A model generated the notes under the pieces. The model made no database searches, had not been told where the DNA came from, and was given only the letters and a program-made list of their open reading frames with translations. From assembly GCA_902618205.1 (NCBI GenBank), contig CACMZL010000001.1, positions 124,001-188,000 of the forward strand: DNA of 64,000 bases, read 5' to 3'. Positions 1-10,739 of the stretch are shown one piece after another. Within the stretch, counting starts at the first letter, position 1; every line of letters begins with the position of its first letter. The position numbers and the translations under genes are program-made. Origin of the DNA: an uncultured Pelagibacteraceae bacterium (GTDB lineage: Bacteria; Pseudomonadota; Alphaproteobacteria; Pelagibacterales; Pelagibacteraceae).

Positions 1-2
1 AT

Positions 3-2663
3 AACTTTATATCACCGTTAATTCCTGCTGGCTTTTATTATAAAACATTTATGTGGCCAAAGAGTTTTTGGAAAAAAGTATATGAACCATTAATACGATT
101 ATCTGCAGGTTTAGGAAAATCTCCTACAGAACCAGATCCTGATATATATGATCACAAACATGTTCACTACGATGTATTGGTAATCGGTGGTGGAGTTTCA
201 GGTATTATTGCTGCAAAAATGGCTGCAAAAAATAATTTAAAAACTTTATTAGTAGATGATAAAAAAATACTAGGTGGTTCTACAATTTATCAAAATAATG
301 AAAATATTAAGATTGATGATAAATTATCAAGTGAATGGTTAAAAAATGAAATTCAAGAAATTAAAAAACTAAGTAATTTAACAATTAAGACAAGAACAAG
401 TATTGCAGCTTATCATGGATACAATTTTCTTTTAGCTAAAGAAAATTTAACAGATCATTTACCAGAGGAAAAAAAGAAAAATAAGATTAGACAACGATTA
501 TGGAAAATAAGAGCAAAGAAAGTTGTAATTGCAACTGGATCAATTGAAAGACCACTTGTATTCAACAATAATGATAGACCAGGAATATTATTATCTAATT
601 CTATAAACAAATATTTGGATTATTACGGCGTTACCTGTGGAGAAAATATAATATTATTTACAAATAATGATAGTGCATACGAAACTTCAATTTCACTTCA
701 TAAAAAAGGTATAAAGAATATAATTGTTGATTTAAGGAAATCTGCTAGCTCTGAATTAATCAAACAAGCAGAAAGTCTAGGAATAAAAATCTACTTTAAT
801 CATGTAGTAACAAATACTTTTGGATACAGAAAAATAAATTCATTAGAAATCATGAAACTATCAGAAGATGGAAATACTACTGTAGGCAATAAAATTAGAT
901 TAAGTTGTGACTGTTTAGGAATGAGTGGTGGATGGACACCTATGGTGCATATGCACACTCAATCTGGAGGTAAATTAGATTTTAGAGATGAAGACCAAGT
1001 ATTCTTACCAAAAGAAAAAAGTGAGGATCAAATTTCTGTTGGTTCATGCAATGGAGATTTTGATTTAGAAAATATTATAGATAAAACAGTCAATAAAATT
1101 AATAAATTCTTAGATATAGATAATCAAGATTACCAAGAAACAAATATAATTTGCTCTAAAGAAAATGATAAAAGAAATATATGGCTTTTACCAAATAAAA
1201 TACCTTTAGGTAAAACAAAATGCTTTATAGATTTTCAAAACGACTCAACTGCAAAAGATATTAAATTAGCCTTAAAAGAAGGCTTTAGATCAATTGAACA
1301 TGTAAAAAGATATACAACGACTGGTATGGCAACAGATCAGGGAAAGTTATCTAATATGCACGCACTTGGGATTATAGCTGATACAGCTGGTGTAAAAATG
1401 GGTACATTGGGAACAACTACATTTAGGCCTCCATTCACACCATTAACTTTCGGAACACTAGTTGGGAGAAATGTTGGAAAATTTTTTGAAGTAGTAAGAA
1501 AAACATCCATGCATGAATGGCATGTAGAAAATAATGCAGAATTTGAAAATGTTGGTCAGTGGAAAAGACCCTGGTACTATGCAAAAAATGGAGAAAATAT
1601 GCATGATGCTGTTCAAAGAGAAAGTAAAGCGGCACGTGACAGTGCAGGTATCTTAGACGCATCAACTCTAGGAAAAATTGATATCCAAGGAACAGATGCA
1701 TCAGAATTTTTAAATCGAGTTTACACAAATGCTTGGTCAAAACTTGCAATCGGAAAATGTAGATACGGACTTATGTTAAACGAGGATGGTATGGTTTATG
1801 ACGACGGTGTTACTACAAGAATATCTGAAAATCATTATCTTATGACAACTACTACTGGGGGAGCCGCAAATGTATTAAGCAAACTTGAGGATTATTTACA
1901 AACGGAGTGGCCAGAGTTAGATGTTTATTTAACATCAGTGACAGATCATTATTCTACAGCAAGTATTTGTGGTCCAAATTCAAAAAAAATTCTTAACAAA
2001 CTTTTTCCAAATTTAGATTTAAGTGATGAAAACTTTCCTCATATGTCATTTAAAGAAGATAAACTTGAAAATATAAATTGTAGAATAATGAGAATAAGTT
2101 TTACGGGTGAACTAAGCTATGAAATTAACATAGAGTCGAAATATGGAAATTCATTATGGAAAATGTGTATAGAAGCTGGGAAAGAGTTTAATTTGACACC
2201 TTATGGTACTGAAACAATGCACCTACTCAGAGCTGAAAAAGGTTTCATTATTGTTGGACAAGATACAGACGGCACAATGACTCCTTCAGACTTACAGATG
2301 GATTGGATTGTAAGTAAAAAGAAATATGACTTCATTGGTAAAAGATCTTTATATAGAAGTGATACTATTAGAGAAGATAGAAAGCAATTGGTAGGACTAC
2401 TTACAGATGATCCAAAAGAAATTTTGGAAGAAGGTGCTCAAATTGTTTCAGACATTAAATCAAAGCCTATAGATATGCTAGGACATGTAACTTCAAGCTA
2501 TTTTAGTCCAAACCTAAATAAATCAATTGCCTTGGCTGTAGTTAGAAGTGGTAAAACAATGAAGGGTCAAAAGTTAATTATTCCAATGGAAAACAAAAAC
2601 ATTAATGTGACCGTTTCTGACACAATTTTTTTAGACAAGGAGAATAAAAGACTAAATGCTTGA
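3..2663 (+). CDS. soxA: Sarcosine oxidase, alpha subunit (5' end outside window)
   Basis: Large subunit of heterotetrameric sarcosine oxidase, which demethylates sarcosine to glycine and passes the one-carbon unit to tetrahydrofolate. The frame is open from base 3, and the residues before the first ATG (base 51) continue a conserved stretch (PAGFYYKTFMWP), so that ATG is internal and the N-terminal 2Fe-2S region lies upstream of the window. Numbering from that ATG, a Rossmann dinucleotide-binding motif GGGVSG is at 46-51, and a GcvT-like folate-binding aminomethyltransferase module begins near 490 and runs to the C-terminus. The stop overlaps soxG by 8 bases, so the two are translationally coupled. 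In SAR11-type cells this enzyme belongs to glycine betaine/sarcosine catabolism (family knowledge). Confidence 0.93.
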   Translation, partial: NFISPLIPAGFYYKTFMWPKSFWKKVYEPLIRLSAGLGKSPTEPDPDIYDHKHVHYDVLVIGGGVSGIIAAKMAAKNNLKTLLVDDKKILGGSTIYQNNENIKIDDKLSSEWLKNEIQEIKKLSNLTIKTRTSIAAYHGYNFLLAKENLTDHLPEEKKKNKIRQRLWKIRAKKVVIATGSIERPLVFNNNDRPGILLSNSINKYLDYYGVTCGENIILFTNNDSAYETSISLHKKGIKNIIVDLRKSASSELIKQAESLGIKIYFNHVVTNTFGYRKINSLEIMKLSEDGNTTVGNKIRLSCDCLGMSGGWTPMVHMHTQSGGKLDFRDEDQVFLPKEKSEDQISVGSCNGDFDLENIIDKTVNKINKFLDIDNQDYQETNIICSKENDKRNIWLLPNKIPLGKTKCFIDFQNDSTAKDIKLALKEGFRSIEHVKRYTTTGMATDQGKLSNMHALGIIADTAGVKMGTLGTTTFRPPFTPLTFGTLVGRNVGKFFEVVRKTSMHEWHVENNAEFENVGQWKRPWYYAKNGENMHDAVQRESKAARDSAGILDASTLGKIDIQGTDASEFLNRVYTNAWSKLAIGKCRYGLMLNEDGMVYDDGVTTRISENHYLMTTTTGGAANVLSKLEDYLQTEWPELDVYLTSVTDHYSTASICGPNSKKILNKLFPNLDLSDENFPHMSFKEDKLENINCRIMRISFTGELSYEINIESKYGNSLWKMCIEAGKEFNLTPYGTETMHLLRAEKGFIIVGQDTDGTMTPSDLQMDWIVSKKKYDFIGKRSLYRSDTIREDRKQLVGLLTDDPKEILEEGAQIVSDIKSKPIDMLGHVTSSYFSPNLNKSIALAVVRSGKTMKGQKLIIPMENKNINVTVSDTIFLDKENKRLNA

Positions 2664-3204
2664 CATTTTACATCCAAATATTTCGAATATTAATAAAAAC
2701 AATATCGATATTAATTTATCTGAAGAAAAAATTAAAATTAATATCAGGGGAAAAAATAAAGAATTTTTTACCAAAGTGGGTAAAATTCTATCTATTATTT
2801 TACCTTCTGAGTCAAATACCAGTTCATCAAATGAAAACTATGATGTTTTGTGGCTAAGTCCGGATGAATGGATGATATATTTTGATGAAAATAAAAATTC
2901 AAATATTTTTGATCAACTTTATAAAGATATTTCGTCTTTAAATTTTGGATCAATTACTGATATCTCTTCACAATTAATTTGCATAAATATAAAAGGAGAA
3001 AATATATTTGAATTATTATCATCTGGATCACCTTTTAATTTCGAAAAATTTAAAAATAATGTTGGTTCATCAACACAAACGATAGTAAATCATATTGATG
3101 TAATTCTTCATCACAAGTCAAAGAATAATGTTAATTTATTTGTAAGAAGATCGTTTTCAGAACACCTTTATGAATGGTTAGTTGATAGCTCTAATTTTGT
3201 CTAA
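2656..3204 (+). CDS. soxG: Sarcosine oxidase, gamma subunit
   Basis: Small subunit of tetrameric sarcosine oxidase, 182 residues, close to the family length. It is assigned mainly from position: it overlaps the soxA stop by 8 bases, the usual last place in soxBDAG operons. The sequence also shows the GcvT-like features of the family (WLSPDEWMI near 67-75, and a C-terminal RRSFSEHLYEWL segment). The 3' end overlaps the convergent MATE gene by 27 bases. There is no room for a terminator between them, so the two transcripts must overlap. Confidence 0.85.
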   Translation: MLDILHPNISNINKNNIDINLSEEKIKINIRGKNKEFFTKVGKILSIILPSESNTSSSNENYDVLWLSPDEWMIYFDENKNSNIFDQLYKDISSLNFGSITDISSQLICINIKGENIFELLSSGSPFNFEKFKNNVGSSTQTIVNHIDVILHHKSKNNVNLFVRRSFSEHLYEWLVDSSNFV

Positions 3205-4527
3205 TTTATAATTCAAATAAAAATAAGTATAACCAAGATACATCAGAGAGAAAATCCAATTGAATATTACCCATAACCAAAAAAATTCAGAAAAGTCAGA
3301 ATTAAAATAAATTGCAGTATAAAATACGACAAATGGAAAAATTCCATTTCGGCAAATATTAGCAATTAATGCGTTTTCAGCTTTTTTTAAAGCCATAAAA
3401 AAACCATTTGATAAAAAAAATATTGGATAAGCTGGTAGCACAAAGGCTGAAATCTCCAAATATAATTTTCCAAATTCAACGACCTCTAAATCTTTTGAAA
3501 ATAATTTTGTTATCATTTCAGCACCAAAATAAATAATAAAAGAAGAAATAATCATTATAATGAAAGCATATTTTATAGCTTGGAAGTACGTTTCTTTAAT
3601 TCTTAAAATATTTCGTGCACCAAAATTTTGAGCAATAATTGTGATAATTGCTGTATTTATTCCCAAGATTGGCAATAAAACCACTTGTTCAATTTTAGTG
3701 CCAGCTCCATAACCAGCTGCTGCATATTCTCCTGATAAACCTGCATATTTGAATACAATAGCAGAAGCAATAGAATAACCACAAATTGAAATTATTATTG
3801 GCATAGATTGAAAAAAAATATTTTTTAAAAAAAAAAATTTAGGAATAAAATAAGAAATAAGTATGTTTTTAATTAATTTACTTTTTAAAACTTTTTTAAA
3901 TATAATTAAAAAAGCGACTGTTTGAGCAATTAGAGTTGCTATAGCAATACCCTTCATACCCAAAGCTGGTATGAAATAAAATCCAAATATTAAAATTGGA
4001 TTTAACAATATGTTTAAAAAAAAAGATAATATTAAAGCATTTCTATAAGTTTTCGTATCGCCTTCTGCATGAAGTAATGAATTTAATGCAACAACTAAAA
4101 TAAAAATAAATGAACCAAGGAAAATGATATCTGTATATTGTAAGCCAAGATTTATTACCTCGTTAGTTGAACCCATAATTGAAAAAAGGTCTGATGCATA
4201 ATTTAAACCAATAAAAGTAATCAACAGAATTATCAAAAAAGAAAAGAAAATTAATTGGCAGAAATAAATTGAAGCATTTTTATTATTTTTTTCTCCAATG
4301 CTATTACCTATCAGTGATGTACCTGCAACTGTGATACCAATAGATGAGGCAATAATAATAAAATAAATTGGAAAAGATTTTGTTAAAGCTGACAAAGCTT
4401 CAGGTGATATTTTTCCTGCAAAATATGTATCAGCAATATTATATAACGTTTGAAAGAGTGTGCCTACAGATGCAGGTATCGCTAATTTTTTAATTAATTC
4501 TTTGATGTCATCACTTAATATATTCAT
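3178..4527 (-). CDS. MATE family efflux transporter
   Basis: Multidrug and toxic-compound extrusion transporter of 449 residues with about 12 hydrophobic segments arranged as two similar halves, the MATE fold. The N-terminus (PASVGTLFQTLYNIADTYF) is the typical first helix of NorM/DinF-like MATE proteins. These are inner-membrane Na+ or H+ antiporters that export cationic drugs or metabolites; the substrate cannot be read from sequence. It is the last gene of a minus-strand run starting at gatC and sits 4 bases after the trhO-like gene. Confidence 0.88.
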   Translation of the reverse strand: MNILSDDIKELIKKLAIPASVGTLFQTLYNIADTYFAGKISPEALSALTKSFPIYFIIIASSIGITVAGTSLIGNSIGEKNNKNASIYFCQLIFFSFLIILLITFIGLNYASDLFSIMGSTNEVINLGLQYTDIIFLGSFIFILVVALNSLLHAEGDTKTYRNALILSFFLNILLNPILIFGFYFIPALGMKGIAIATLIAQTVAFLIIFKKVLKSKLIKNILISYFIPKFFFLKNIFFQSMPIIISICGYSIASAIVFKYAGLSGEYAAAGYGAGTKIEQVVLLPILGINTAIITIIAQNFGARNILRIKETYFQAIKYAFIIMIISSFIIYFGAEMITKLFSKDLEVVEFGKLYLEISAFVLPAYPIFFLSNGFFMALKKAENALIANICRNGIFPFVVFYTAIYFNSDFSEFFWLWVIFNWIFSLMYLGYTYFYLNYKLDKIRAIN

Positions 4528-4531
4528 GATA

Positions 4532-5404
4532 TTATTTTTTTGAATTTATTATTTGATTGTGCCTCATTGTGAAACGTTTTATTTGATCATTTGTCAATTT
4601 ATCAAAACAATTTGGACATGATAGGCCTACTTTATACTTTTTTGATTTAGTTAGTTTTTTATGCAATGGCATTCTACAACCACCACAAACAGTATAATTT
4701 CCAATTTCTAGGTTTTTTTTAATAGTAACTCTTTTATCAAAAACAAAACATTCACCATTCCACTTACTTTTTTTTGGATCAGTTTTGTTAAGATAATTTA
4801 AGATACCACCCTTAAGCATATAAACATTTTTAAAACCTTTATTATTAAGATAATTAGACGCTTTTTCACACCTGATACCTCCGGTGCAAAACATCCCTAT
4901 TGATTCATCTTTACTAAATTTTGATAAATAATTTTTAAAATCTCTAAAATTTTTAGTTTCTGGATTAAGAGCATTTTTAAATGTACCAATCTTATATTCA
5001 AAAGGTTTTCTGGCATCAATCAGTTTAATATTTTTTTTAGATATAAATTCGTCCCATTTTTTAGGTGATAAATATTTCTTATTAAAAAAATTTTTAAAAT
5101 TAATTTTTTCATTAATTGGAACTACCTCATCTTTTATTTTAACTTTATTTTTTGTGTATGGTAATATTTTTGAGTTAAATTTATTTTGAATATCAAATCT
5201 ATCAATTGATAAGATATTCTTTATTTTTGTAATTGTAAGTTTAATTTTTTTATGACTACCTGATATTGTACCATTAATTCCTTCAGGAGATAATATTATA
5301 AGACCTTTAATATCAAGCTTATTAGTTTCTTTTAAAATATTTTTTTTAATAATTTTTAATTTATTAAGTTTTGATATTTTATAAAAAGATAGGATTTCAA
5401 ACAT
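4532..5404 (-). CDS. trhO: Rhodanese-domain tRNA uridine hydroxylase (TrhO/YceA family)
   Basis: Protein of 290 residues: an N-terminal acylphosphatase-like part (motif LSPEGINGTISGS near 38-50) followed by a rhodanese domain with catalytic-loop motif CTGGIRCEK starting at Cys173, and a C-terminal region with CxxC pairs (CGGC and CPNC). This is the arrangement of TrhO, which hydroxylates uridine 34 of some tRNAs in an O2-dependent reaction (family knowledge). The ATG at 5404 is preferred; an in-frame TTG 12 bases upstream would only extend it into the end of the methyltransferase gene. It overlaps neither neighbour from the ATG start. Confidence 0.85.
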   Translation of the reverse strand: MFEILSFYKISKLNKLKIIKKNILKETNKLDIKGLIILSPEGINGTISGSHKKIKLTITKIKNILSIDRFDIQNKFNSKILPYTKNKVKIKDEVVPINEKINFKNFFNKKYLSPKKWDEFISKKNIKLIDARKPFEYKIGTFKNALNPETKNFRDFKNYLSKFSKDESIGMFCTGGIRCEKASNYLNNKGFKNVYMLKGGILNYLNKTDPKKSKWNGECFVFDKRVTIKKNLEIGNYTVCGGCRMPLHKKLTKSKKYKVGLSCPNCFDKLTNDQIKRFTMRHNQIINSKK

Positions 5405-5406
5405 AA

Positions 5407-6054
5407 TTACCAACAAACTGTAAAACCATCACCAATTGGTAAAATATACTTATTAATAGGTAATTTTTTTATGTATTTATTAAATTCTCTTAATTTTATA
5501 GTTAATTTGTCTTTTATCTTTGGATTTGCAACATCTCCTTTCCAAAGTGTATTATCAATTAAAATTATACCCTTTTTGCTTTTTAATTTAAGAGACTGAT
5601 TAAAATAATTTATATAATTTTCTTTATCTGCATCAATTAATATCACGTCATATTTTTCCTTTTTCTTAATTAGATTTTCAAGAGCAATTTTTCCATTTTC
5701 ACAAAGAAGATTTATTTTTTTATCTTGCTTTGCTTCTTTAAAAAACTTAATTGCCTCATTGTTAGTTTTTAAATTTTTATCTATACCAATTAATTTGCAA
5801 TTCTTAGGTAAGGCAAGTGCAGCAGATAAAATACTGTAACCTGTAAAAGTGCCAATTTCTAAATATGATTTATAGTTATTAATTTTTATGATAAATTGTA
5901 TGAAGTTAGCTTGTAGAATTGAAATTTGTAATTTTTTAATATGACCAAGTTTTTCGTTATATTTTAATAATTTTTTTTGTACTTTGTGAAGATTATTTGT
6001 ATGTGAAAAAATATAATTGATCATATTTTGATCAATTATGAAATTTTTATCCAT
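5407..6054 (-). CDS. Class I SAM-dependent O-methyltransferase (caffeoyl-CoA OMT-like)
   Basis: Methyltransferase of 215 residues in the family of caffeoyl-CoA/catechol O-methyltransferases. Visible features are the SAM-binding motif [10 protein letters not shown] and the metal/SAM motif LIDADKENY, plus a late [10 protein letters not shown] motif typical of the family. Bacterial members methylate catechols or modified nucleosides; TrmR-type members methylate 5-hydroxyuridine in tRNA. That would fit the neighbouring TrhO-like gene, which makes 5-hydroxyuridine, so a shared tRNA wobble-modification role is a reasonable inference. The start overlaps the end of gatB by 8 bases. Confidence 0.8.
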   Translation of the reverse strand: MDKNFIIDQNMINYIFSHTNNLHKVQKKLLKYNEKLGHIKKLQISILQANFIQFIIKINNYKSYLEIGTFTGYSILSAALALPKNCKLIGIDKNLKTNNEAIKFFKEAKQDKKINLLCENGKIALENLIKKKEKYDVILIDADKENYINYFNQSLKLKSKKGIILIDNTLWKGDVANPKIKDKLTIKLREFNKYIKKLPINKYILPIGDGFTVCW

Positions 6055-7513
6055 TCAACTTATCTTTTAATATTTTGTTTATTAATTGAGGATTGCCTTT
6101 TCCTTTACTTTCTTTCATGGCTTGACCAACAAAAAAACCAAATAATTTATCTTTACCAGATTTATATTCAGCAACCTTATCTGAATTATTTTCAATAACT
6201 TTATTTATCAATTCCTCTATCGCTTTTGGATCGCTTTCTTGTTTTAAACCTTTTTCTTTTACTATTATTAATGGATCTTGATCTCCATCTATCATTTGTT
6301 CAAAAACCGTTTTAGCTATTTTTCCTGATATAGTTCCATCTTTTATAAGGTTTATAAGTTTTGATAGATTTTTAGCACTAACTGGGCTTTGAGATATTTC
6401 TAAATTTTTTTCATTTAAAACTGCAAATAATTCACCTGTAATCCAGTTTGTTGCTAATTTAACATCTGAATTTTTTATAACTTCCTCAAAGAAATTTGAT
6501 GTTTCAATATCAGATACCAAAATTGTTGCTTCATATGGTGAAAGATTAAATTTATCTATAAATCTTTTTTTCTTTTCATCTGGTAATTCAGGTATATCTG
6601 ATTTTATTTTTTCAATTAATTCTTGGCTTATTTCAAGCGGTAATAGATCTGGATCAGGAAAATATCTGTAATCATGCGCGTCTTCTTTTGATCTCATAGA
6701 TCTTGTCTCATTTCTTTTAGTGTCAAAAAGTCTTGTCTCTTGATCTATGTCTTTCCCCTCCTCTAACAAATCTATTTGTCTATTTGCTTCGGATATTATT
6801 GCCATTTGCATAAATTTTATTGAATTAACATTTTTAATTTCACACCTGGTGCCAAATTCAGTCTCCCCTTTTAATCTTACTGATACATTAACATCTGCCC
6901 TCAAAGAACCTTCTTGCATATTGCCATCACATGTTCCTAAATATCTCATTATCGATCTTAATTTTTTTATATAAACGTTTACTTCATCTGGAGATCTCAA
7001 ATCAGGCTTACTTACTATTTCCATTAAAGCCACTCCAGATCTATTTAAATCAACTAATGTATTATTTGGATCAATATCATGAATACTTTTACCTGCATCT
7101 TGCTCTAAGTGTAATCTTTCAATTCCAATTTCTTTTTGACCATTCGGCATATCTAAAATTACTTTTCCTTCACCGACAATTGGATATTTGTATTGAGAGA
7201 TTTGATATCCTTGGGGTAAATCTGCATAAAAATAATTTTTTCTATCAAAGACAGATTTTTTATTTATTTTGGCTTTAAGTCCTATTCCAGTTTTAATTGC
7301 TTGTTCAATACAAAATTCATTTATAACTGGTAACATTCCTGGAAATGCTGCATCTACGAGACTAACTTGAGTGTTTGGTTCTGCACCAAATTTTGTTGAT
7401 GATTGAGAGAAAAGTTTTGATTCTGAAGTAACTTGAGCGTGCACTTCTAAACCAATTATCACTTCATATTGTTTATTTTCTCTTTCAATAAGATATTCAC
7501 TATTTTTACTCAC
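6047..7513 (-). CDS. gatB: Asp-tRNA(Asn)/Glu-tRNA(Gln) amidotransferase subunit B
   Basis: Subunit B (488 residues) of the GatCAB amidotransferase, the kinase/tRNA-binding subunit that phosphorylates misacylated Glu-tRNA(Gln) or Asp-tRNA(Asn) before amidation. The N-terminal [10 protein letters not shown] motif, the CEIKNVNS segment and the [12 protein letters not shown] motif are diagnostic, and the C-terminal tail domain (near 345-488) ends in the usual [13 protein letters not shown] stretch. The order gatC-gatA-gatB on the minus strand, with an 8-base overlap to gatA, indicates one operon. Confidence 0.97.
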   Translation of the reverse strand: MSKNSEYLIERENKQYEVIIGLEVHAQVTSESKLFSQSSTKFGAEPNTQVSLVDAAFPGMLPVINEFCIEQAIKTGIGLKAKINKKSVFDRKNYFYADLPQGYQISQYKYPIVGEGKVILDMPNGQKEIGIERLHLEQDAGKSIHDIDPNNTLVDLNRSGVALMEIVSKPDLRSPDEVNVYIKKLRSIMRYLGTCDGNMQEGSLRADVNVSVRLKGETEFGTRCEIKNVNSIKFMQMAIISEANRQIDLLEEGKDIDQETRLFDTKRNETRSMRSKEDAHDYRYFPDPDLLPLEISQELIEKIKSDIPELPDEKKKRFIDKFNLSPYEATILVSDIETSNFFEEVIKNSDVKLATNWITGELFAVLNEKNLEISQSPVSAKNLSKLINLIKDGTISGKIAKTVFEQMIDGDQDPLIIVKEKGLKQESDPKAIEELINKVIENNSDKVAEYKSGKDKLFGFFVGQAMKESKGKGNPQLINKILKDKLNG

Positions 7514-8966
7514 TTAACCACCAATCTGAAATATCATTTTTAAAATTAATCTTATCTTCTAATGCATAAGAAATATTAAGTATATTTTGTTCATCAAAAG
7601 GTTTTCCAATTACTTGAAGGCCTAAAGGATAATTATTTTTATCTTTACCAGCTGGTATAGAAATACCTGGTAAGCCCGCTAGATTTATTGGAACTGTAAA
7701 TATATCATTTAAATACATTGATACTGGATCATTTGTTTTTTCACCAATTTTAAATGCTGAGCTTGGAGTAGATGGAGTTAAAATTGCATCAACTTTAGAA
7801 AAGGCATCATCAAAATCTTTTTTTATTAATTGTCTTACTTTCTGCGCTTTTAGATAATAGGCATCATAGTAACCAGAAGATAAAACATAAGTTCCAATCA
7901 TAATTCTTCTTTTAACTTCATCACCAAAACCTTCAGATCTAGTTTTTTCATACATTTCTATTAAATTTTGACCAGGAGATCTAAATCCATATTTAACACC
8001 ATCATATCTTGCTAGATTTGAAGATGCTTCAGCTGGTGCAACAATATAATAAGTTGGTAATGCGTAATTAGTATGAGGAAGCGAAATATCGATAATTTCT
8101 GCTCCGCAATCTTTTGCATATGAGATACCATTTTTCCATAGCTGTTCAATTTCGTCAGGCATATTGTCAACTCTATATTCTTTTGGAATACCAATTTTCT
8201 TTCCTTTAATATCTTTTGATAATTCTTTTGAATAATTATTTCTTTTGTAATCAATTGAGGTTGAATCTTTTTGATCAAATGAAGAAATCACCTCTAAAAG
8301 CATAGAACAATCTCTTACATTTTTCGTCATAGGTCCTGCTTGGTCTAAAGACGAAGCAAATGCTACAATTCCATAACGAGAACAACTTCCATATGTAGGT
8401 TTAAGTCCTACAGTTCCTGTAAATGATGCTGGTTGACGAATAGATCCACCTGTATCTGTTCCAATGGTAACTGGAGTTAAATTTGCAGCGACAGCTGCAG
8501 AAGAACCTCCTGAAGATCCACCAGGGACTAAATTTTCTCCTACCGGATTTTGAACATTTCCAAAAAAACTAGTTTCATTTGAAGAGCCCATAGCAAATTC
8601 ATCACAATTAAGTTTACCAAGAAGTATTGCTCCTTGACTCCACAAATTTTGAGTAACTGTAGACTCATATGTGGGAACGAAGTTATTTAATATTTTGCTA
8701 CCTGCTGTTGTTCTAACTCCATTTGTACAAAATAAATCTTTAACAGCAATGGGAATACCTGGTAGTTTTAAATCAAAGTTAGGATTAGAATCAAATTTCT
8801 TTGATTGATCTATTGCTTTTTCAAAATTATCCGTAACATAAATATTTAATTTTTTTGATTTTTCAGCACGGTCTATAAATGCTTTTGTAATTTCCCCTGA
8901 AGATAGTTTTTTTTCTTTTATATTCGATGTTAATTCGAATAAACTTTGACTTGTTATATCTGACAT
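7506..8966 (-). CDS. gatA: Asp-tRNA(Asn)/Glu-tRNA(Gln) amidotransferase subunit A
   Basis: Glutaminase/amidase subunit (486 residues) of GatCAB; it releases ammonia from glutamine for transamidation of misacylated tRNA. The amidase-signature triad is intact: Lys76 in AVKDLF, the cis-Ser at 151 in GGSSGGSS, and the nucleophilic Ser175 in [11 protein letters not shown]. The start codon overlaps the gatC stop by one base and the 3' end overlaps gatB by 8 bases, so all three subunits are coupled in translation. Confidence 0.97.
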   Translation of the reverse strand: MSDITSQSLFELTSNIKEKKLSSGEITKAFIDRAEKSKKLNIYVTDNFEKAIDQSKKFDSNPNFDLKLPGIPIAVKDLFCTNGVRTTAGSKILNNFVPTYESTVTQNLWSQGAILLGKLNCDEFAMGSSNETSFFGNVQNPVGENLVPGGSSGGSSAAVAANLTPVTIGTDTGGSIRQPASFTGTVGLKPTYGSCSRYGIVAFASSLDQAGPMTKNVRDCSMLLEVISSFDQKDSTSIDYKRNNYSKELSKDIKGKKIGIPKEYRVDNMPDEIEQLWKNGISYAKDCGAEIIDISLPHTNYALPTYYIVAPAEASSNLARYDGVKYGFRSPGQNLIEMYEKTRSEGFGDEVKRRIMIGTYVLSSGYYDAYYLKAQKVRQLIKKDFDDAFSKVDAILTPSTPSSAFKIGEKTNDPVSMYLNDIFTVPINLAGLPGISIPAGKDKNNYPLGLQVIGKPFDEQNILNISYALEDKINFKNDISDWWLSE

Positions 8967-9253
8967 TATTCAACAACCTTTGGTACAACAAAAAAATCTT
9001 TATTTTCTTCAGGAGAGTTTTTTAAAATTTTTTCTCTAATATTTTCTGATTTAATTTCATCTTTTCTAAATCTTAGGGTGGTTTCAGCAATTGATGTTAA
9101 GGCTTGAACATTATCAGTATTTAATTCATTTAATTTTTCTATAAATTCAAATATATTATTTAAGTCACCCTTTAATTTATTAGCTTTTTCATCATCAATA
9201 GAAATTCTTGCTAATTTCGAAATGTGCTTTACTGTTTTAAGATCTATACTCAT
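8966..9253 (-). CDS. gatC: Asp-tRNA(Asn)/Glu-tRNA(Gln) amidotransferase subunit C
   Basis: Small linker subunit (95 residues) of GatCAB that wraps around GatA and GatB. The MSIDLKTVKHISKLARI start and the central LxxIFEFIEKLNELNTDNV segment are typical. The frame stays open upstream to 9310, but the conserved family N-terminus begins at the ATG at 9253 and the extra 19 residues match nothing expected, so the shorter form is chosen. It is the first gene of the gat operon and is divergent from ruvX, leaving about 49 bases for two promoters. Confidence 0.9.
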   Translation of the reverse strand: MSIDLKTVKHISKLARISIDDEKANKLKGDLNNIFEFIEKLNELNTDNVQALTSIAETTLRFRKDEIKSENIREKILKNSPEENKDFFVVPKVVE

Positions 9254-9302
9254 ATGGTAAAAATATTGCCGCAAACTATCACTTAAGTAAATAATATACA
9301 AT

Positions 9303-9758
9303 ATGATCACAATTGAGGAATTTAAAAAGAAACAGCTAAATACATCTAGATTAATTGGTCTTGATTTAGGTTCAAAGAGAATTGGTGTAGCTATATGTGA
9401 TGAAAATCAAAAAATTGCCACACCGCTTAAAACAATAAACAAATCCAAATTTGAAGATCTTATCAATGAATTAGAGGATATTATTAAAGAAAATAACATT
9501 AAAGGAATAATTATTGGAAATCCAATTAATATGGACGGAACCTTTGGTAAATCTTCTCAATCAGTAAATGATGTGTCAAAAGCAATATCTAAAGAAATTG
9601 ATCTTCCAATAAGTCTTTGGGATGAAAGATTATCAACAGTTGGAGCGTTTAAATTAACCGAAAATTTAGGTATTAACGTAACTAAAAGAGAAAAAAATAT
9701 AGATAAAAATGCTGCTGCATTTATCTTACAGGGTGCCATAGATTTTATTAATAATTAA
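9303..9758 (+). CDS. ruvX: RuvX/YqgF-type putative pre-16S rRNA nuclease
   Basis: RNase H-fold nuclease of 151 residues. Acidic motif I is in LDLGSKRIGVAICD, and motifs GNPINMDGT and WDERLSTVGA carry the later conserved acidic residues. E. coli YqgF processes the 16S rRNA 5' end; other members have been linked to Holliday junction resolution. The protein has about 15 residues before the motif I strand, which is slightly long. The gene leads a plus-strand run, followed after a short gap by pyrB. Confidence 0.9.
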   Translation: MITIEEFKKKQLNTSRLIGLDLGSKRIGVAICDENQKIATPLKTINKSKFEDLINELEDIIKENNIKGIIIGNPINMDGTFGKSSQSVNDVSKAISKEIDLPISLWDERLSTVGAFKLTENLGINVTKREKNIDKNAAAFILQGAIDFINN

Positions 9759-9800
9759 TACTTGCATTAATCAACCTTAGTGGCTATAGAGTTGGTTTTA

Positions 9801-10739
9801 ATGGCAACTAAAACCAAAGCTATTAAAATTTCTCAAAAACATCTCCTAGGTATTCAAGATTTATCAATAAATGATGTTAATTTAATCTTGAAAGAAGCTG
9901 AAAAATTTATTGAATTAAACAAAAGCAAAAATAAAAAATTAGATTTACTTAAGGGGAAAACTCAAATTAACCTCTTTTTTGAACCATCAACAAGAACACA
10001 AAGCTCATTTGAGCTAGCAGGAAAAAGATTAGGTGCAGATGTTATGTCAATGAATATAACAAACTCAGCAATTAAAAAAGGTGAAACGCTAATAGACACT
10101 GCAATGACATTAAATGCAATGCATCCTGATATAATAGTTATTAGACATCAAGATTCAGGAGCTTGTAATCTTTTATCTCAAAAAGTTAATTGTGCTGTTT
10201 TAAATGCTGGTGATGGAAGGAGAGAGCACCCTACCCAAGCATTACTTGATGCATTAACTATATTGAATAGGAAAAAAAAAATTCAAGGATTAAAGGTTGC
10301 AATTTGTGGAGATATTCTACATTCAAGAGTAGCAAGATCTAATATTTACTTGCTAAACATGTTGGGTGCCGAAGTTAATATTGTAGCTCCTTCAAACCTT
10401 TTACCTAAAGATATAGAAAAATTTGGGGTTAATATTTTTTCAAATATGAAGAAAGGTGTAAAAGATTGCGACATAGTAATGATGCTTAGACTTCAAAATG
10501 AAAGAATGAGTAGTTCATTCCTGTCATCTAATAGAGAGTATTATGAATACTATGGACTAACACAGGATAAATTAGAATATGCAAAATCAGATTCAATTAT
10601 TATGCATCCTGGTCCAATGAACCGCGGTATTGAAATTGATACAAAACTAGCTGATGACACCAATATGAGTGTTGTAAAAGAACAAGTTGAATTAGGTGTT
10701 GCGATAAGAATGGCATGTTTAAAAATTTTTTGTGAATGA
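9801..10739 (+). CDS. pyrB: Aspartate carbamoyltransferase, catalytic chain
   Basis: Second step of pyrimidine synthesis: carbamoyl phosphate plus aspartate gives carbamoyl aspartate. The carbamoyl-phosphate loop STRTQSSFE, the HPTQALLD motif and the [12 protein letters not shown] motif are all present in 312 residues. A GTG at 9780 is in frame, but the ATG at 9801 gives the usual length, so it is preferred. No pyrI regulatory chain is next to it. It overlaps by 4 bases a dihydroorotase-like gene, as in species where PyrB associates with an inactive dihydroorotase homologue. Confidence 0.95.
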   Translation: MATKTKAIKISQKHLLGIQDLSINDVNLILKEAEKFIELNKSKNKKLDLLKGKTQINLFFEPSTRTQSSFELAGKRLGADVMSMNITNSAIKKGETLIDTAMTLNAMHPDIIVIRHQDSGACNLLSQKVNCAVLNAGDGRREHPTQALLDALTILNRKKKIQGLKVAICGDILHSRVARSNIYLLNMLGAEVNIVAPSNLLPKDIEKFGVNIFSNMKKGVKDCDIVMMLRLQNERMSSSFLSSNREYYEYYGLTQDKLEYAKSDSIIMHPGPMNRGIEIDTKLADDTNMSVVKEQVELGVAIRMACLKIFCE

